A DNA stretch of 64,000 nt from Deinococcus sp. Arct2-2 (GCF_004801315.1 NZ_SSNW01000004.1:62001-126000), one strand, 5' to 3'. Shown: positions 16,244 through 26,566, counted from the stretch's first letter. Program-made: numbers and translations. Notes: generated by a model not told the origin, from the sequence alone.

Positions 16244-16860
16244 AGCGATCCTTTGGTACTCGCCACCTGATCGGACGTGACCTGTACGGCGTCGCGCAGG
16301 GCACGGGCAAAGGCTTTCATAATCGCCTCTATCACGTGGTGCGCCTCACGGCCTGCCAGCACGCGCACATGCAGGTTGGCCCCGGCGTGGTTGCAAAACC
16401 CCCGCAAGAACTCCCGCAGATGGTAGTGGGTCATGCCGCCCGCCGTGCCCCACACGTCCAGCGTTTCCGGCTCGAAGGCAAGGTGGGCGCGGCCCGACAA
16501 GTCCAGCACCACATGGGCCAACGTTTCATCCATCGGGACGAAGGCGCTGCCGTAACGCTCGATGCCTTTGCGGTCTCCGAGTGCCTGCGACAGTGCTTGC
16601 CCCAGCGTAATCCCAGTGTCTTCGATCAGATGGTGAGGCTCTATGTGCAGGTCTCCGGTGGCCTGAACAGTCAACCCCATTCGGGAATGCCGGGCCAAAG
16701 CGTCCAGCATATGGTCAAAAAATCCGTGCCCGGTAGAGGGCGGCGAGAAAGAAACACTGTCCAGATTCAGGTCTACCGTGATGTCGGTTTCGCTGGTGTG
16801 GCGGTTGACCCGGCTGGTGCGGCCAGAAGCCGGGAGGGGAGAGTCAGGCGTGGCGCTCAT
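16240..16860 (-). CDS. hisB: Imidazoleglycerol-phosphate dehydratase
   Basis: Dehydrates IGP to imidazole acetol phosphate. 206 residues, the monofunctional bacterial form. The Mn-binding His clusters are visible: GHGFFDHMLDALARHS, EPHHLIEDTGITLGQAL, and the mirrored GREAHHVIEAIMKAFARAL. RTSETDI near residue 20-27 is the usual first strand. The ATG is preceded by GAGG and by TAGCAT, so either an SD-led or near-leaderless start is possible. Co-transcribed with hisH. Confidence 0.95.
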   Translation of the reverse strand: MSATPDSPLPASGRTSRVNRHTSETDITVDLNLDSVSFSPPSTGHGFFDHMLDALARHSRMGLTVQATGDLHIEPHHLIEDTGITLGQALSQALGDRKGIERYGSAFVPMDETLAHVVLDLSGRAHLAFEPETLDVWGTAGGMTHYHLREFLRGFCNHAGANLHVRVLAGREAHHVIEAIMKAFARALRDAVQVTSDQVASTKGSL

Positions 16861-16939
16861 ACCTCATGCTACGGCGGATAGGGAAGGTACGCGGGCCGCA
16901 AGATGGACAGCATGGATGCCGCACACTTCCTGACACTTC

Positions 16940-16981
16940 CCAAAACGCAACGAGCCAAACTGCCCGAAGACAATTTGGCTC
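16940..16981 (-). terminator. Possible terminator of the TetR gene
   Basis: GAGCCAAA (952-959) pairs with TTTGGCTC (974-981). On the minus strand the stem is followed by GTTGCGTTTTGGG. It lies 32 bases past the TetR stop codon. Confidence 0.5.
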
Positions 16982-17012
16982 TAAGTTGCTGCCAACCTAT
17001 TAAGCGAGAGGC

Positions 17013-17471
17013 TTAGATCAGTTCGCGCAGGCCACTTTCCTTAAAGATCGTGCTGCCGATCAGGGCGGCGCAGGCGGGCCAGTTGCCGTCATCAGGGGCG
17101 GGCTGCCCAGTCAGGCGCGATTCCAGAATCTGCACAAGGCGGGTGGCTTCCATACGCTCGTCTTCGCTGGCGTCGGCCAACACATGGGCATGACGAAGAA
17201 CAAGGGCAGCTTCCTGCGTATTGTCGCGGTTCTCAATCACTTCTTTCAGCAGAGCAATATAAAGCGCGGCAGCATTATCGAAATACAGATAAACGGTGCC
17301 TTTGCTCAGGCCTGCTTCACGGGCAGCGGCATTCACACTCCAGCCTTCTGCGTGGTGCAGCGAGGCGAGAGTGGCGTCGAGGAGGCGAGTTCTCATGGCG
17401 GCTTTGGCCTGCGGCGAGCGGGCGCGGGTACGTTTGGAGCGTTCTTCTGTCATTCCTTCAGATAGTTTCAT
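17013..17471 (-). CDS. TetR-family transcriptional regulator
   Basis: 152 residues, short for the family (about 190-220). The helix-turn-helix is clear: LLDATLASLHHAEGWSVNAA..REAGLSKGTVYLYFDNAAALY (about 28-70). The C-terminal ligand domain is reduced and has no recognisable signature. An ATG 108 bases upstream is in frame, but the region before the chosen start is not family-like. The target is unknown: no adjacent gene is divergently placed except across a 900-bp AT-rich gap. Confidence 0.85.
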   Translation of the reverse strand: MKLSEGMTEERSKRTRARSPQAKAAMRTRLLDATLASLHHAEGWSVNAAAREAGLSKGTVYLYFDNAAALYIALLKEVIENRDNTQEAALVLRHAHVLADASEDERMEATRLVQILESRLTGQPAPDDGNWPACAALIGSTIFKESGLRELI

Positions 17472-18337
17472 ATTAGACCGCCTTTCTGCTGAACACTGTT
17501 TCAGTTTTTTCGGCTGAACAATGGGTGACTTAGCGCATTGATTAGATTCTGCACCTTGGAATTGAAAATAGCTATCCAAGTGTGTGAAGCCGAGTTTATA
17601 TCTTAGCCTGATCTCCGGTGGGAAAGTTCACAACATTCAGCCGCAACAGGCAACAAGGGAAAGCGCGGTGACCAGATTGCGAGCTTACGCCTCAATTCAC
17701 ACTGACGCCGTCACATTAAAGGGCTTAAAGCCGGAAATGACTGGTACGTTCTCAATTTTCAGCTTGTCGGATGCAAACCTAAATCTTAAAAAGCACACGG
17801 CGTCACCTTCATAGGGCGCTTACTAAATTACTCGCCAGTGTGAAAGATCCAACTTAGTCTGACTTATCTCTAGGGCCAGCGAAGTGAAATACTCCACATG
17901 GCTAATTACTGAAGCCACCATTCCAGATGACTGTGCAGACTGTTGAGCTTTGTGGAGCACTTCTTAATCAATAGTTGAGCTTCGTTACGCCAGATTGTAA
18001 CAATTATCACGAGGATTGAAAGTGTTGTAAGAATTGATCTTAAACGATCCTGCTTTGTGAAAAATACTTCTGCTTATTGATCTATTGCACCCGTTCTATC
18101 TAAGACCTCTGTGCATTAGAAAGCGAGATATGCGAGCGCATTTATTGAGAGGTTTTTACATCACACCTTACTCACAGCTAAACATTGTACGATTTCCGTC
18201 AAACTCTAATAGAGTAAATAACATTCATTTATCTTTTCGAACGGCAGCGTTATATATATTCTGAGTTTCACATGTAAAACTTCACGTTTCATTTGATAAG
18301 TTGTCTAGCCTTTTGTGACTAGGGAACGATTCTAAAC
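17472..18337. other. AT-rich region without a recognisable gene
   Basis: About 870 bp, visibly richer in A and T than the rest of the window, strongest at 17820-18330. A 76-codon ORF (17584-17814) has no recognisable features and is not called. No rRNA, tRNA or repeat is seen. It lies upstream of a secreted protease and may hold its regulatory region. Confidence 0.6.
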
Positions 18338-18409
18338 GTGATAGACCTCCCGCGTCGGCATAACTTAACGGTTCCACCCGCATTCCATCTACCTTTTGGA
18401 GGTTTTGTG

Positions 18410-19996
<1,587 letters not shown>

Positions 19997-20070
19997 GGCT
20001 GAGGCGGGGCTGACAGAGAAGCGCACAGTCAGCCCGTTTGACCTGCATCTCTTTGACTGTTGTTACAAAA

Positions 20071-20115
20071 AGGCATGGGCTGTGCAGCAGCGCGAATGTT
20101 GCACAGCCCATGCCT
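20071..20115. other. 16-bp perfect stem between two protease genes
   Basis: AGGCATGGGCTGTGCA (20071-20086) pairs perfectly with TGCACAGCCCATGCCT (20100-20115) across a 13-base loop. The A-tract is on the left, so the T-tract is on the minus strand, where no gene lies upstream. For the plus-strand genes it may be an mRNA processing or stabilising structure, or a poor terminator. Confidence 0.7.
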
Positions 20116-20153
20116 CTGCCTAACCCTGCCCACCACATTCATCAGGAGAACCC

Positions 20154-21020
20154 ATGATCCGTCCTACTTTGCCCCGCTTGATCTCCCTCATTACCCTCGG
20201 CTCATTGGCTTTGACGGCCTGCAACACGGCCAGCGTGGTTCCCGCTGCTACCCTAGACGCGCCCGCTGAATCACAAACTGTAACAGGCACCGAACTGGCC
20301 TTTTCAGGCCTTCAACCCCAAATCGTGTACGGCACGGTCACAAGCGTGTCGACTCGCCCCTATCAGGTCAGCGTGACGCCTTCCAACTCGTTGGCGGGCG
20401 GCTGGTGCGGGGGCACCTTGATCAGCAAAGATTGGGTGCTGACCGCCGCTCACTGTGTCGAGGGTCAATCGACAGCCAGCATGCGGGTGCGGGCCGGAAT
20501 CAACGACCTGACCACCAGCAGCGGGCAACTCAAGTCGGCTTCGCGCATCATCTTGTATCCCGGACGCTCGGCCAGCAGCGACGCCTACGATATCGCGCTC
20601 ATCAAGGTCAGCAGCGCTTTCGTATTGGGAAGCACGGTGCAGCCTGCCGCCTTGCCCGGTAGCACCGCCGAGAGTGTGCTGGACGTGAACGGTAAATCGG
20701 CCACGGTCAGCGGGTGGGGCAAGACCGAAACGGGCGCGTCCAGCCCCCGTGCCCTGCGTGAAGTGACCATTCCGATTACGCCCACAGGGAGCGACTGCGG
20801 CACGCGCCCCGGCAACACCATTTGCGGCAAGTATTCGGCGGGCCGCGACTCCTGCAACGGCGACAGCGGCGGCCCCCTTGCCGCGCCCTACAACGGCAAA
20901 ATGTACGTGCTGGGCGTGGTCAGCTACGGCCCAGTCGAGTGCCGAGGCTACGGCGTGTATACCCGCGTCAACGGCTACATCAACTGGATCGCTCAGCAAA
21001 CAGGAATTGCTGCTCAGTAA
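20154..21020 (+). CDS. Secreted trypsin-like serine protease (S1), lipoprotein signal
   Basis: 288 residues. The signal ends in a lipobox (LGSLALTACNT, Cys about 23). The S1 triad is His in WVLTAAHC, Asp in AYDIALIKVSS and Ser in DSCNGDSGGPLAAPY. Six or more Cys suggest disulfides. Residue Asp or a related base-binding position before the Ser motif (GRDSCNGDSGG) would favour Arg/Lys specificity, by the trypsin rule. The ATG follows AGGAG at five bases. Probably a degradative extracytoplasmic protease alongside the upstream subtilase. Confidence 0.92.
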   Translation: MIRPTLPRLISLITLGSLALTACNTASVVPAATLDAPAESQTVTGTELAFSGLQPQIVYGTVTSVSTRPYQVSVTPSNSLAGGWCGGTLISKDWVLTAAHCVEGQSTASMRVRAGINDLTTSSGQLKSASRIILYPGRSASSDAYDIALIKVSSAFVLGSTVQPAALPGSTAESVLDVNGKSATVSGWGKTETGASSPRALREVTIPITPTGSDCGTRPGNTICGKYSAGRDSCNGDSGGPLAAPYNGKMYVLGVVSYGPVECRGYGVYTRVNGYINWIAQQTGIAAQ

Positions 21021-21050
21021 ACACAGAGAACCGTTCGGTACAGCAACAAT

Positions 21051-21110
21051 GCAGGAAGCGGGATTCGGCGTGTGGGTGCGCCTGAATCCCGCTTCCTGCT
21101 TGGTGTTTTA
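21051..21110 (+). terminator. Rho-independent terminator after the trypsin-like gene
   Basis: GCAGGAAGCGGGATTC (21051-21066) pairs perfectly with GAATCCCGCTTCCTGC (21084-21099), and TTGGTGTTTT follows. Confidence 0.85.
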
Positions 21111-21165
21111 GCGGCTCTATGAACGTGAAGACTGGATGTGCAAAATTGGAACTCTGGCAGACCCG

Positions 21166-21201
21166 TTCTGTCTTGACCGTAATCACATTCTGTTATAAAC
21201 T
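21166..21201 (+). promoter_or_regulatory. ddrA promoter with overlapping damage-response-like motif
   Basis: TTGACC (21173-21178), 17 bases, then TAAACT (21196-21201), which ends six bases before the ATG. TTCTGTCTTGACCGTAA (21166-21182) overlaps the -35 and matches about 11 of 17 positions of the radiation/desiccation response motif (TTATGTCATTGACATAA), the site of DdrO repression. The promoter is clear; the RDRM call is tentative. Confidence 0.7.
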
Positions 21202-21207
21202 AAATGC

Positions 21208-21807
21208 ATGAAGCTGAGCGATGTTCAGAAACGACTCCAAGCCCCGTTTCCCGCTCATTTGGTGGCGTGGAAACCGCAAGCCTTCACCAAAGACCGCACC
21301 CGCGCCCTGATGTTGGCCCACGTGGATGCCCGCGCCGTCCAAGACCGCCTCGATGCCATCTGCCCCGATGGCTGGACATTCGAAATCGAAGTGATCGCCG
21401 GAGCCGCCCGCCCCACCGTGAAAGGCCGCCTGACCGTGCTGGGCGTCATTCGTGAAGACATCGGAGAAGCCCCCGAAGGCGACCTCGGCACGTTGAAGGC
21501 CGCCAGCAGTGATGCCCTGAAGCGCTGCGCCGTGCAATTCGGCATCGGGCGCTACTTGTACGACCTGCCCAAAGTTTGGGTCGACTGGAACGACAGCCGC
21601 CGCGAACCCGTGACTCCGCCCGAACTGCCCGAATGGGCACGCCCTGACCACGAGCGCAGCCCCGGCGGAGCGCACTTGGTGCAGGCGATGGAGCAACTGC
21701 GTTACGAGTTGCCCGAAGACCTCGACCTTCAGCGCGAAGTGTACAAGCACCTGAAGGCCGCGCTGGGCAGTATTCACCCCGGCCAAGGCGCAGGGCAGGC
21801 CGCATGA
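21208..21807 (+). CDS. ddrA: DdrA-type single-strand DNA end protection protein (Rad52-like)
   Basis: 199 residues. The N-terminus MKLSDVQKRLQAPFPAHLV and the LMLAHVDARAVQDRLDAICP region match Deinococcus DdrA as I remember it. The Rad52/22 core is seen in GRLTVLGVIREDIG..KAASSDALKRCAVQFGIGRYLYDLP. DdrA binds 3' ends of single-stranded DNA and protects them after radiation or desiccation; it is not needed for growth without damage. The C-terminal 50 residues are polar and variable. The message is probably leaderless. A 30-codon gene overlaps its stop codon (ATGA). Confidence 0.93.
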   Translation: MKLSDVQKRLQAPFPAHLVAWKPQAFTKDRTRALMLAHVDARAVQDRLDAICPDGWTFEIEVIAGAARPTVKGRLTVLGVIREDIGEAPEGDLGTLKAASSDALKRCAVQFGIGRYLYDLPKVWVDWNDSRREPVTPPELPEWARPDHERSPGGAHLVQAMEQLRYELPEDLDLQREVYKHLKAALGSIHPGQGAGQAA

Positions 21808-21896
21808 ATTCTCCTACGCCCCGCCAAACCGGACTGGTCATGCTGGCCGTGTTGGGCCTGATGTTGCTGGGCGGCGCGATTGCCGGAATGCTGTAA
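21804..21896 (+). CDS. 30-residue single-TM peptide overlapping ddrA
   Basis: Too short for routine gene calling. It reads MNSPTPRQTG followed by an unbroken hydrophobic stretch (LVMLAVLGLMLLGGAIAGML, residues 11-30) and TAA. The ATG overlaps the ddrA TGA by four bases, the arrangement of translationally coupled genes, and a terminator-like hairpin lies just beyond. No homologue is known to me. A small membrane peptide co-expressed with a damage protein is unusual; random coding is the alternative. Confidence 0.6.
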   Translation: MNSPTPRQTGLVMLAVLGLMLLGGAIAGML

Positions 21897-21912
21897 GAGT
21901 CAGGATAAATTT

Positions 21913-21950
21913 ACCCCGCTTGCCGTGTAGTCGGTAGGCGGGGTTCTTGT
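21913..21950 (+). terminator. Probable terminator of the ddrA transcript
   Basis: CCCCGC (21914-21919) pairs with GCGGGG (21938-21943), extended by weaker TTGCC/GGTAG pairing, followed by TTCTTGTT. It is 17 bases after the small ORF. Confidence 0.65.
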
Positions 21951-21998
21951 TGGGTGGCGAACCATGATTGGGCCAAGTGATCTGACGAGGGCCGACGC

Positions 21999-22565
21999 TT
22001 AGGCCAGTAATTCGGCCCAAAATGCCAAGCTCGCCCGCTCGTACAGCAGCCCCATTCGGAGTGGCTGGGCTTCAAAGCTGCCTTCTGGCACACACGCCGC
22101 CCGATCCTCGTATTCGGCTAGGCGGGCGCGGTGCAAGTCCAGTTGCTCCTGCGCCAGTTGCGGCAATAGTTGCGGTGGCCCCTGCCCGGCAAAAAACAGT
22201 TTGAGAAGGCCAGCGTCCCGCAGTTCGGGAAACCCGGCGGGCCGCGAGAGCCAGTGTGCCAGCGCCGAACGCCCAGCCACCGTGATGCTGTAGGTGCGTT
22301 TGCGCCGCCCGCCGTCTTCTTGGGTTTCTTCCAGCAGCCCCAATCCCACGAGGCGCTGAGGTTCGGCGTAGAGCTGAGAGCGCGGAAATGTCCAAAAATA
22401 GCCCACCGATTCGTCGGCCCAGCGCTTCAGATCGTAAGACGTGCCGGGGCCGCACTGACCCAGCAGCCCCAGCACGATGTAAGCCGAGGGGCCGAGCGTG
22501 GCCTGTCCGTTTATACCAGCAGCATCGGCGGCAACAGGGGCGAGAGAAACACTTGCATCTGACAT
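21999..22565 (-). CDS. PadR-family transcriptional regulator
   Basis: 188 residues. The winged helix region AYIVLGLLGQCGPGTSYDLK..ADESVGYFWTFPRSQLYAEPQRLVGLGLLEE (about 28-80) is PadR-like, followed by a helical C-terminal domain (PELRDAGLLKLFFAGQG) used for dimers. The ATG at 22563-22565 was chosen because TATGCT ends six bases before it. It diverges from the DUF4188 gene 82 bases away and likely controls it, as PadR proteins often regulate their neighbour. Confidence 0.88.
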   Translation of the reverse strand: MSDASVSLAPVAADAAGINGQATLGPSAYIVLGLLGQCGPGTSYDLKRWADESVGYFWTFPRSQLYAEPQRLVGLGLLEETQEDGGRRKRTYSITVAGRSALAHWLSRPAGFPELRDAGLLKLFFAGQGPPQLLPQLAQEQLDLHRARLAEYEDRAACVPEGSFEAQPLRMGLLYERASLAFWAELLA

Positions 22566-22647
22566 AGCAAGAGCATACACTCACTTCAGACCGTCCAAAG
22601 TAGACCATTCAGAGTGGAGGGTGGCTTGCGGCGAAGGAGAAGACCAA

Positions 22648-23115
22648 ATGAACCCGACAACACGGCTGACGGCAGAATTAGACGGCGATTTCGTGGTGTT
22701 CCTGATCGGCTTCCGCATCAACACGTTGTGGCGGGTTTCGGCTTGGCTGCCTGTGTTCCGGGCCATGCCCAAAATGCTGAAGGAACTGGCGGAACATCCA
22801 GAAATGGGCCTGCTGGGCGGGCGCTTTGCAGGCATGACGCTTATTCAGTATTGGCGCAGCACCGAACACCTGAACGCTTATGCCCAGTCGCGCCAGAACG
22901 AGCATCTCCCGGCTTGGCGGGCCTTCAACCAAAACGCCCGCCGGGCCAAAGGCGCAGTCGGCATCTGGCACGAAACTTACCGTGTAGCAGCGGGCCAATA
23001 CGAAACGGTGTATGTAGATATGCCCGCCTTTGGGCTGGGGCAGGCGGGCAAGTTGGTGCCTGCCAGCGGGCGGCGCGAAACGGCGGCGGGGCGCATCAGT
23101 TCACCTGTGGTGTGA
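22648..23115 (+). CDS. DUF4188 domain protein
   Basis: 155 residues. FLIGFRINTLWRVSAWLPVFRAMPKMLKEL, GGRFAGMTLIQYWRSTEHL..AYAQ and HETYRVAAGQYETVYVDMPAFGL follow the DUF4188 pattern, a ferredoxin-like (dimeric alpha-beta barrel) family often annotated as monooxygenase-like or phenylacetaldoxime dehydratase-like. No catalytic role can be given. The ATG has AAGGAG eight bases upstream. It is divergent from a PadR repressor, which suggests induction by a small molecule. Confidence 0.78.
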   Translation: MNPTTRLTAELDGDFVVFLIGFRINTLWRVSAWLPVFRAMPKMLKELAEHPEMGLLGGRFAGMTLIQYWRSTEHLNAYAQSRQNEHLPAWRAFNQNARRAKGAVGIWHETYRVAAGQYETVYVDMPAFGLGQAGKLVPASGRRETAAGRISSPVV

Positions 23116-23132
23116 GGGGCGAGTATCCGGGC

Positions 23133-23238
23133 AACCCCCCCAGTCTGCTGTACAGCCAGCCCCCCTTGAGGGGAGCGCAAAAGCGCAGTTGTCCTCCCCT
23201 CAAGGGGGGGCATTGCGTCAGCAACGGGGGGGTTCACC
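23133..23238 (+). repeat. R1 repeat copy 4
   Basis: About 106 bp, same orientation as copies 1 and 2, with CATTGCGTCAGCAACG replacing the usual GCGTTGC hairpin. Its last bases overlap the 3' end of the methyltransferase gene, which shares its stop region with the repeat. Confidence 0.85.
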
Positions 23239-23863
23239 TTCTCCCGCCATCCCCTTTTTCCAGCACAAACAGCGTATGCGCCACCCGCACCCCATAGTGA
23301 GAAGTCCAGTCTTGCTCGTGCTGCACGCTTAAGCCACACGCCGCAAACAGGGCCAGCCACTCCGCCCGCGTGTGCTCCTGCTGCGGGTGATTCCATTCCA
23401 GATTCATCAGGGCGTCGGCCCAATGTGATTGGCTGCCCGTGTCTTCCAGCACCAGCACGCGCCTCCGCGACACGCGCACAGCTTCACGCAAGACCCGCTC
23501 CGGGTCAGGGCAATGGTGCAGCACGAAGGCCAGCAGCACGGTGTCGAAGCTGTCATCGGGGAAAGGGACGGAGTGGCCGTCATAGCTGTGGCGCGGCAGG
23601 CTGTACTTTTGCGCCAGCAGCGCGGCAATCGGTTGGGCGATCCAGCGTTGCCCGAACGCGCCGGGGTGGGGCGGCACATCCAACAATGTGACATGAAAGC
23701 CGTGCCAGAGCCTCAGCAGCGCGGCGGTGTGGCCGGAGCCTGCGCCCAAGTCGCACACCTGCCCGCCTGAAATGTGCGGCGCGATTCGGCTCGCCAAATC
23801 TGCCGCCCGCCGCCACGCGACTGGGCCGTAGAGGGCGGCGGCGATGGAGGCCCAGACCCGCAC
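23234..23863 (-). CDS. Class I SAM-dependent methyltransferase
   Basis: 209 residues. SAM motif I is VCDLGAGSGHTAALLRLWHG (about 36-55), motif II region is VTLLDVPPH, and post-I acidic residues are seen in GHSVPFPDDSFDTVLLAFVLHHCPDPERVLRE. This is the UbiE/Methyltransf_11 type; the substrate is unknown. The GTG start follows directly after the TAG of hrpB (TAGGTG), so it is the second gene of that transcript. The C-terminus runs into an R1 repeat. Confidence 0.85.
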   Translation of the reverse strand: MRVWASIAAALYGPVAWRRAADLASRIAPHISGGQVCDLGAGSGHTAALLRLWHGFHVTLLDVPPHPGAFGQRWIAQPIAALLAQKYSLPRHSYDGHSVPFPDDSFDTVLLAFVLHHCPDPERVLREAVRVSRRRVLVLEDTGSQSHWADALMNLEWNHPQQEHTRAEWLALFAACGLSVQHEQDWTSHYGVRVAHTLFVLEKGDGGRR

Positions 23864-26392
23864 CTACACGCCCCGTTTTTTGATGCCTTTCATCGGCGCG
23901 TGCGTCCAAGGATCTTCGGGCCAAGGGTGCTTGGGATAGCGGCCCCGTAAGTCCTTGCGAACCTCGAAATAGCTGGAATTCCAGAACGAACGCAAATCCT
24001 GCGTGACCTGCACGGGGCGTCCGGCGGGCGACAGCAGATGCAGCAGCACGGGCGTCCGGCCCCCATTCACGGTGGGCGTTTCGGCCAGCCCAAACAATTC
24101 TTGCAACTTCACCGCCAAAATCGGCGCGTCGCTAGGGCGGTATTCCAGCCGGATGCGGCTTCCGGTGGGCACGCTTAGGTGCGTGGGGGCCAATTCGTCC
24201 AGTTGCGCGGGCAGCGGCCAAGGCAAGAGGGCTTGCAGCGCGGGCAGCAGGTGAATGCGCCCCAAATCCTCGCGGCTGCGGGCACTTCCGAGATGCGGGC
24301 TAAGCCACGTTTCTAGCGTGTTCAGCAGCGCCTTATCAGATAGATCGGGCCAGCTGTCATCAGGCCGCCAGTGCCGCACCGATTCCACACGGGTGCGAAG
24401 TTGCGCGGCTTCCGGTGAGAAGTTCAGCAGATGCAGCCCCTCGGCGCGGATGGCTCCGGTCAGTGCCCCGGCCCGCGCCCCGGCAGGTAGGTCACGCAGA
24501 GGTTGGCTGCCCAGCACCAACGCGCCTACCCGCTGTTGCCGTTCGGCCAGCAGCGTGCCCGTGCGCGAGTCCCAGCGCACCACATCGGCAGCCTCGGCGC
24601 GGGCTTCCAGCGCGGCGCGGTCTAATGGGGCGGCCAGAAATATCCGGCCTTCTGCACTGCCGGAATATTTGGGTGCTGCGCCGGGTGTGGCGTCCAAATG
24701 GGCCACCGCCAACGCTGAAGCCCCGGCCAACGGGTCGCCTTCAGGAAGCGCCGCGCCTTGCCCACCTGCCAGCAAAAAGCGCCCGCGTCCGTCTTCACGG
24801 GCCAGCGCCGCCCGTTCGGGGTAGGCCAGCGCCACCAACGCGCCCACGTCGTAGCCGTCCGGGGAACTGGAATCGGGCCGGACTTTCAGCAGCGTGCGCC
24901 ACTGTTTTGATAAGCGTTCTACTCGCTCCAGCACGGCTACGTCTGCCGCCGTGCGCTCGCCGCGTCGCCACGCCCGCAGTGCTGCCACCCGTTCTGTCAA
25001 GTCGGCCCCAGAACCGGGGGGCAAGGGGTCGCGTTCTTCCAGCAGGGCGGCTACATCGGCGGCCAGTGCGCCATCTTCAGCCCCATTCAGCAGGTGCGCC
25101 AAGCGGGGATGCGTCGGGAAGTCCAACAATCTTGCCCCCGCTGCCGTCACCCGTCCAGCCTTGTCCAGCGCGTCCAGATCGTGCAGCAACGTGCGGGCGA
25201 GGGCCACGCGGGGGGCGGGCGGCACGTCCAGCCAATTCAACGTGGCTGGGTCGGGCGTGCCCCACTGCGCCAATTCCAGCGTCAGCGGGGCGAGGTCGGC
25301 TTCCAGCACTTCCGGCAGGCTGGCGGCGGGCAACAGGGCATGCGTGCGCTCGCTCCAGAGGCGGTAGGCCACCCCCGGTGCGGTGCGTCCGGCCCGTCCT
25401 GCACGCTGCGTGGCACTGTCCCGCGTGACCCGGCCCGTGACCATGCGCGACAGCCCCGATGCCGGATCGAAGCGCTGGGTGCGGCTTTGCCCGCCGTCGA
25501 TGACCACCCGCACGCCCGCGATGGTCAGGCTGGTTTCGGCAATAGAGGTCGCCAGAACGACTTTGCGCCGTCCATCTGGGTCAGGCAACAAGGCCCGCCG
25601 TTGCGCCGCAAGGGGCAAGTCACCATACAGGGGCAAAATTGCGATTCCCGCCGCTTCCAAGTCGGCCAGTTGGCCCGCCGCCCCGCGAATCTCACGCACG
25701 CCCGGTAAGAAGGCCAGAATGTCGCCGGGGTCGGCCTCTAGCGCCGAGCGCACGGCCCGCCTCACCGCGTCTTCTACCCGCCCAACCGGGTCGGCACTGA
25801 GGTAGCGCATCTCCACCGGGTAAGCCCGCCCCGCGCTCTCGATCAGCGGGGCATTCAGGCGGGCGGGCAAGTCGGCGTTCAGGGTGGCGCTCATGACCAG
25901 CACGCGCAGGTCGTCGCGCAAGGCTCCCTGCACTTCCCGCAGCAGGGCCAGCGCCAAATCAGCGTTCAGGCTGCGTTCGTGGAATTCGTCCAGAATGACC
26001 AATCCCACGCCCGCCAGTTCAGGATCGCGCTGCAAGCGGCGGGTCAGAATGCCCTCGGTCACGACTTCTATGCGCGTGGCCGCCGACACCCGCGACTCGA
26101 AGCGCACGCGGTAGCCCACGCTCTGGCCGACTTCTTCGCCCAACGTTTCGGCCATGCGGGACGCCACCGCCCGCGCCGCCACCCGCCGGGGCTGAAGCAT
26201 CACGATGGTTTGGCCCGCCAGCCAAGGTTCGTGCAAAAGTGCCAGCGGCAGCGCCGTGCTTTTGCCCGCGCCGGGAGGAGCCTGCACCACCACCAACCCC
26301 TGATCTTGCAGCGCCGCCCGCACCGCTGGAATCACTTCGGCAATCGGCAAATCGGTGGGCGGCAGGGGAAAAGCGGACATGACGGCGATCAT
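23864..26392 (-). CDS. hrpB: ATP-dependent RNA helicase HrpB
   Basis: 842 residues, usual for HrpB. Helicase motifs in order: Walker A APPGAGKST, motif Ib TEGILTRRLQRD, DExH motif II LDEFHERSLNADLAL, motif III VMSATLNAD, motif V ATSIAETSLTIAGV, and motif VI QRAGRAGRTAPG. The HrpB C-terminal domain contains YRPSDAPILAVKLQELFGL and PVQVTQDLRSFW. The in-frame ATG at 26380 is an alternative start; neither has a clear ribosome site. HrpB is non-essential and its target RNA is unknown in most bacteria. Confidence 0.94.
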   Translation of the reverse strand: MIAVMSAFPLPPTDLPIAEVIPAVRAALQDQGLVVVQAPPGAGKSTALPLALLHEPWLAGQTIVMLQPRRVAARAVASRMAETLGEEVGQSVGYRVRFESRVSAATRIEVVTEGILTRRLQRDPELAGVGLVILDEFHERSLNADLALALLREVQGALRDDLRVLVMSATLNADLPARLNAPLIESAGRAYPVEMRYLSADPVGRVEDAVRRAVRSALEADPGDILAFLPGVREIRGAAGQLADLEAAGIAILPLYGDLPLAAQRRALLPDPDGRRKVVLATSIAETSLTIAGVRVVIDGGQSRTQRFDPASGLSRMVTGRVTRDSATQRAGRAGRTAPGVAYRLWSERTHALLPAASLPEVLEADLAPLTLELAQWGTPDPATLNWLDVPPAPRVALARTLLHDLDALDKAGRVTAAGARLLDFPTHPRLAHLLNGAEDGALAADVAALLEERDPLPPGSGADLTERVAALRAWRRGERTAADVAVLERVERLSKQWRTLLKVRPDSSSPDGYDVGALVALAYPERAALAREDGRGRFLLAGGQGAALPEGDPLAGASALAVAHLDATPGAAPKYSGSAEGRIFLAAPLDRAALEARAEAADVVRWDSRTGTLLAERQQRVGALVLGSQPLRDLPAGARAGALTGAIRAEGLHLLNFSPEAAQLRTRVESVRHWRPDDSWPDLSDKALLNTLETWLSPHLGSARSREDLGRIHLLPALQALLPWPLPAQLDELAPTHLSVPTGSRIRLEYRPSDAPILAVKLQELFGLAETPTVNGGRTPVLLHLLSPAGRPVQVTQDLRSFWNSSYFEVRKDLRGRYPKHPWPEDPWTHAPMKGIKKRGV

Positions 26393-26566
26393 GCTAGCGC
26401 GGGTGGGCGGGGAGAGGAATAGAACGCCTGTTCAGCAAATTGTGACACTCACGCTGTCCTGCAAGGGACGCGGCGCATGACAACCGGGGCAAGAGCGGGA
26501 ACAGCACGGACGTGAAAGCGCCCGGAGTTGCGATCCAGGCGCTTCAGAAAAGGAGGTGATTTCCTT

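Noticed and set aside
17584..17814. 76-codon ORF in the AT-rich gap
   Set aside because: No recognisable domain, ribosome site or promoter of the local type; could be chance in low-GC sequence.
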